Of a DNA stretch of 5,442 bases, positions 5,442 through 5,442 are shown piece after piece. The stretch is from Deltaproteobacteria bacterium. Lineage in GTDB: Bacteria; Desulfobacterota; Desulfarculia; Adiutricales; Adiutricaceae. The notes under the pieces were generated by a model. That model saw only the letters and a list, made by a program, of their open reading frames with translations, was not told where the DNA came from and did not search any database. The stretch's first letter is position 1, and the number at the start of each line of letters is the position of its first letter. The stretch is taken from contig JAIRZX010000240.1 of assembly GCA_031267005.1 (NCBI GenBank), forward strand, positions 1 through 5,442. Direction: 5' to 3'. A program made the position numbers and the translations under genes.

Positions 5442-5442
5442 G

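Overview
The window comes from a very G+C-rich bacterium. Third codon positions are almost all G or C, GTG is used as a start, and only a short island near 2947-2996 is A+T-rich. The translation GTPase TypA shows that this is bacterial chromosome; nothing in the sequence fixes the phylum. No phage, transposon, CRISPR or RNA genes are visible.

Layout, left to right. (1) 1-391, plus strand: the 3' end of a gene that enters from the left. It is built of 54-bp units (18 codons) and ends in a strongly basic tail. (2) 382-885, plus strand: a different frame that appears to carry the same protein onward. One repeat segment is conserved codon for codon between the two frames, so the gene is frameshifted, mis-sequenced or recoded. 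A terminator-like hairpin lies at 741-770. (3) 822-2420, minus strand: a 532-residue membrane-anchored protein with an Ala/Lys/Glu helix, a long Pro-rich linker containing a run of twelve C's, and a C-terminal domain resembling DUF2726 (a PD-(D/E)XK-nuclease-like family) with apparently lost catalytic residues. (4) 2421-3187: a noncoding stretch with a promoter-like extended -10, a perfect 10-bp hairpin, the A+T-rich island and a two-copy 44-bp-period direct repeat. (5) 3188-5023, minus strand: a complete typA/bipA gene. (6) 5024-5442: the upstream region of typA, holding a hexamer repeat array with strong G-quadruplex potential, a good intrinsic terminator for a minus-strand transcript arriving from the right, and perhaps the last codons of that upstream gene.

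The two complete genes are on the minus strand, but about 770 bp and a promoter-like site separate them, so they are probably separate transcription units. The plus-strand repeat gene converges on the DUF2726-like gene. No shared pathway can be read from the genes. What is unusual is the number of slippage-prone repeats in 5.4 kb: 54-bp, 44-bp, 12-bp and 6-bp units plus homopolymers of up to 12 bases, several of them in places where a length change would alter a protein or a promoter region.
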